A program made the translations under genes and the position numbers. Source: Oscillospiraceae bacterium (GTDB lineage Bacteria > Bacillota_A > Clostridia > Oscillospirales > Oscillospiraceae). Taken from it: DNA of 7,279 bases. Below are positions 5,953 to 7,279 of this stretch, one piece after another. How positions within the stretch are numbered: the first letter of the stretch is position 1; every line of letters starts with the position of its first letter. The notes beneath the pieces are model-generated. The model saw only the letters and a list, made by a program, of their open reading frames with translations. It made no database searches and had not been told where the DNA came from. The stretch is from positions 1 to 7,279 of the forward strand of contig JAFQDR010000150.1 of the NCBI GenBank assembly GCA_017415945.1, in the 5' to 3' direction.

Positions 5953-7279
5953 ATGCTGAATTTTATAATCGGAAGATCCGGGACGGGAAAGAGTACAGCC
6001 GTCCGTGAGATGATACAGAAGGACGTGGAAGCAAAAAAACAGGTCGTTCTGATCGTGCCGGAACAGGAAACGGTCGTGTGGGAGACAAAAATGGCGGAAA
6101 TGCTTCCTGTCTCAGCCAATCTGTACCTTGAGATCACAAACTTCACCCGTCTTGCAAACGCTGTTTTCCGTCAGTTCGGCGGACTTACCGATACCGTTAT
6201 CGACGAAGGCTCACGCTCGCTCCTGGTCTGGCGTGCAATGCTGTCGGTGTGGGACTCTCTGGAAGTTTACGGGACATCGGGTGCGGCGGAGCGCGAAGAC
6301 AGAAACATCCCCCATCTCATGCGCGCAATTGATGAGCTGAAAGAAAGCGGAATTTCCCCGGCTGAAGCCGAAGATGCCTTGGAAAAGCTGATTGCAGATC
6401 GCGAATCCGACGGCGGAGATGAAAATGCCCACGGAACAGCGCGTGCCGAGGGGGACCTTGTGTCACGCCTGCGGGATGCGGTTTTGGTGTATGCGGCTTA
6501 TAACGCAATCCTGCACGAAGAGTACATTGACCGCGGAGACCTCTTGTATAATCTGGCACAGAAACTGAAAGAGTGCGGATATTTCGAGAACAAATGCGTA
6601 TATATCGATTCGTTCTATTCATTTACCAAGGCACAGCTCGGCATAATCACCAGTATTTTCAGACAGAGCGCTGACTGTACGCTGACATTCATGTGTCCTC
6701 CGGATCGGATATGCGCGGACAGCGGCGAACCGGCACAGCAGGAAACGCAGTTTGATGAAATATACGACAGTTTTATAAAAATCAGATCCGCTGCCGCAAG
6801 GGTTGGCAGAGAGTGGAATCTGATCCCCATGACGGAGAATTACCGGCATAAGGGGAATGAAGAGCTGCGGCTTGTCGAGAAGTACCTGTTCGATTATTCA
6901 TTGCCGGAAGAAGAGATGGGATCGCCGGAAGAAGAGTCGGGTGTTGAGGGGAAAACGAATAACAAATCGAAAAACGTACACATCTGGCATTGCTCCGATC
7001 GTTACGATGAGGCGGAAGCGTGCGCTGCGATTATTGATAAACTGGTTTATGACGGGTATAAATACAGCGAAATCGGTGTGGTTGCGAGAGATATCGGTAC
7101 ACGCGAGGGCGTGATTGATTCTGCGATCAGACGGCATGGTGTCAGATGCTTCATGTCCGTGTCAAGTGAGATTTCGCGCACACCGGCTGTCAGATTTGTT
7201 CTCGCTGCCCTTGCGGTGATATCCGGCGGATGGCAGAGAGAAGATATGATCGGTCTCGTGAAAACCGGAATGACACCTC
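5953..7279 (+). CDS. addB: ATP-dependent helicase/nuclease subunit B (AddB), N-terminal part, cut by window end
   Basis: The frame is open from the ATG at 5953 to the window end (442 codons). GAGGAG (5943-5948) precedes it at a short 4-base spacing. The protein begins MLNFIIGRSGTGKST, with a Walker A motif at residues 7-14 right at the N terminus, followed by VLIVPEQ (residues 33-39). Both are hallmarks of AddB. VYIDSFYSFTKAQ matches the AddB block usually written Y-D-G-F-x-x-F-T-x-x-Q. AddB pairs with AddA to process double-strand DNA ends for recombination, taking the place of RecBCD in Firmicutes. The C-terminal nuclease domain with its iron-sulfur cysteines would lie past the window, and addA is expected downstream. 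The stretch around residues 315-340, rich in Glu, Gly and Lys, looks like a variable linker. The identification rests on these motifs and the overall order. Confidence 0.9.
   Translation, partial: MLNFIIGRSGTGKSTAVREMIQKDVEAKKQVVLIVPEQETVVWETKMAEMLPVSANLYLEITNFTRLANAVFRQFGGLTDTVIDEGSRSLLVWRAMLSVWDSLEVYGTSGAAEREDRNIPHLMRAIDELKESGISPAEAEDALEKLIADRESDGGDENAHGTARAEGDLVSRLRDAVLVYAAYNAILHEEYIDRGDLLYNLAQKLKECGYFENKCVYIDSFYSFTKAQLGIITSIFRQSADCTLTFMCPPDRICADSGEPAQQETQFDEIYDSFIKIRSAAARVGREWNLIPMTENYRHKGNEELRLVEKYLFDYSLPEEEMGSPEEESGVEGKTNNKSKNVHIWHCSDRYDEAEACAAIIDKLVYDGYKYSEIGVVARDIGTREGVIDSAIRRHGVRCFMSVSSEISRTPAVRFVLAALAVISGGWQREDMIGLVKTGMTP

Noticed and set aside
5331..6146. 271-codon open frame on the - strand
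   Set aside because: It runs antisense to the end of the LytM-like gene, the terminator hairpin and the start of addB. No known domain is seen and both + strand genes are well supported.

Overview
This window looks like chromosomal DNA from a Clostridia-type Firmicute, probably an Oscillospiraceae/Ruminococcaceae-like gut organism. The pointers are an AddB-type nuclease subunit rather than RecBCD, a Ddl ligase with the clostridial/VanG-like sequence style, an AGGAGG ribosome binding site, and moderate GC content. The assignment is by family resemblance only; no rRNA or other phylogenetic marker lies in the window. All genes are on the + strand.

Layout: (1) 1-501 is the C-terminal part of prmC, the release-factor glutamine methyltransferase. 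(2) 517-1572 is a complete D-alanine--D-alanine ligase, 15 bases downstream and probably co-transcribed. (3) After a 93-base gap holding a small inverted repeat and a strong ribosome binding site, 1666-3327 encodes a cytoplasmic-looking DUF4091/GH123-like glycoside hydrolase. (4) 3328-4223 is an 896-base stretch without a convincing gene. It begins with a hairpin that may end the previous transcript and is then dominated by a large imperfect foldback repeat (about 3378-4038). This carries nested hairpins and five copies of a short motif in two orientations with complementary loops. The stretch ends with a clear sigma-A-type promoter that has a perfect 13-base palindrome in its spacer. (5) 4224-5873 encodes a membrane-anchored or secreted protein with a C-terminal LytM/M23 domain that has lost most metal-binding and catalytic histidines. 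(6) A 10-bp stem hairpin at 5907-5932 probably ends that transcript. (7) 5953 to the window end is the N-terminal part of addB.

PrmC (translation termination) and AddB (recombination and repair) are housekeeping. Ddl and the degenerate LytM protein both concern the cell wall, but nothing in the sequence links them directly. The parts most worth a second look are the foldback element, which is either a non-autonomous mobile element or a large structured RNA, and the palindrome-controlled promoter driving the inactive-looking LytM protein.
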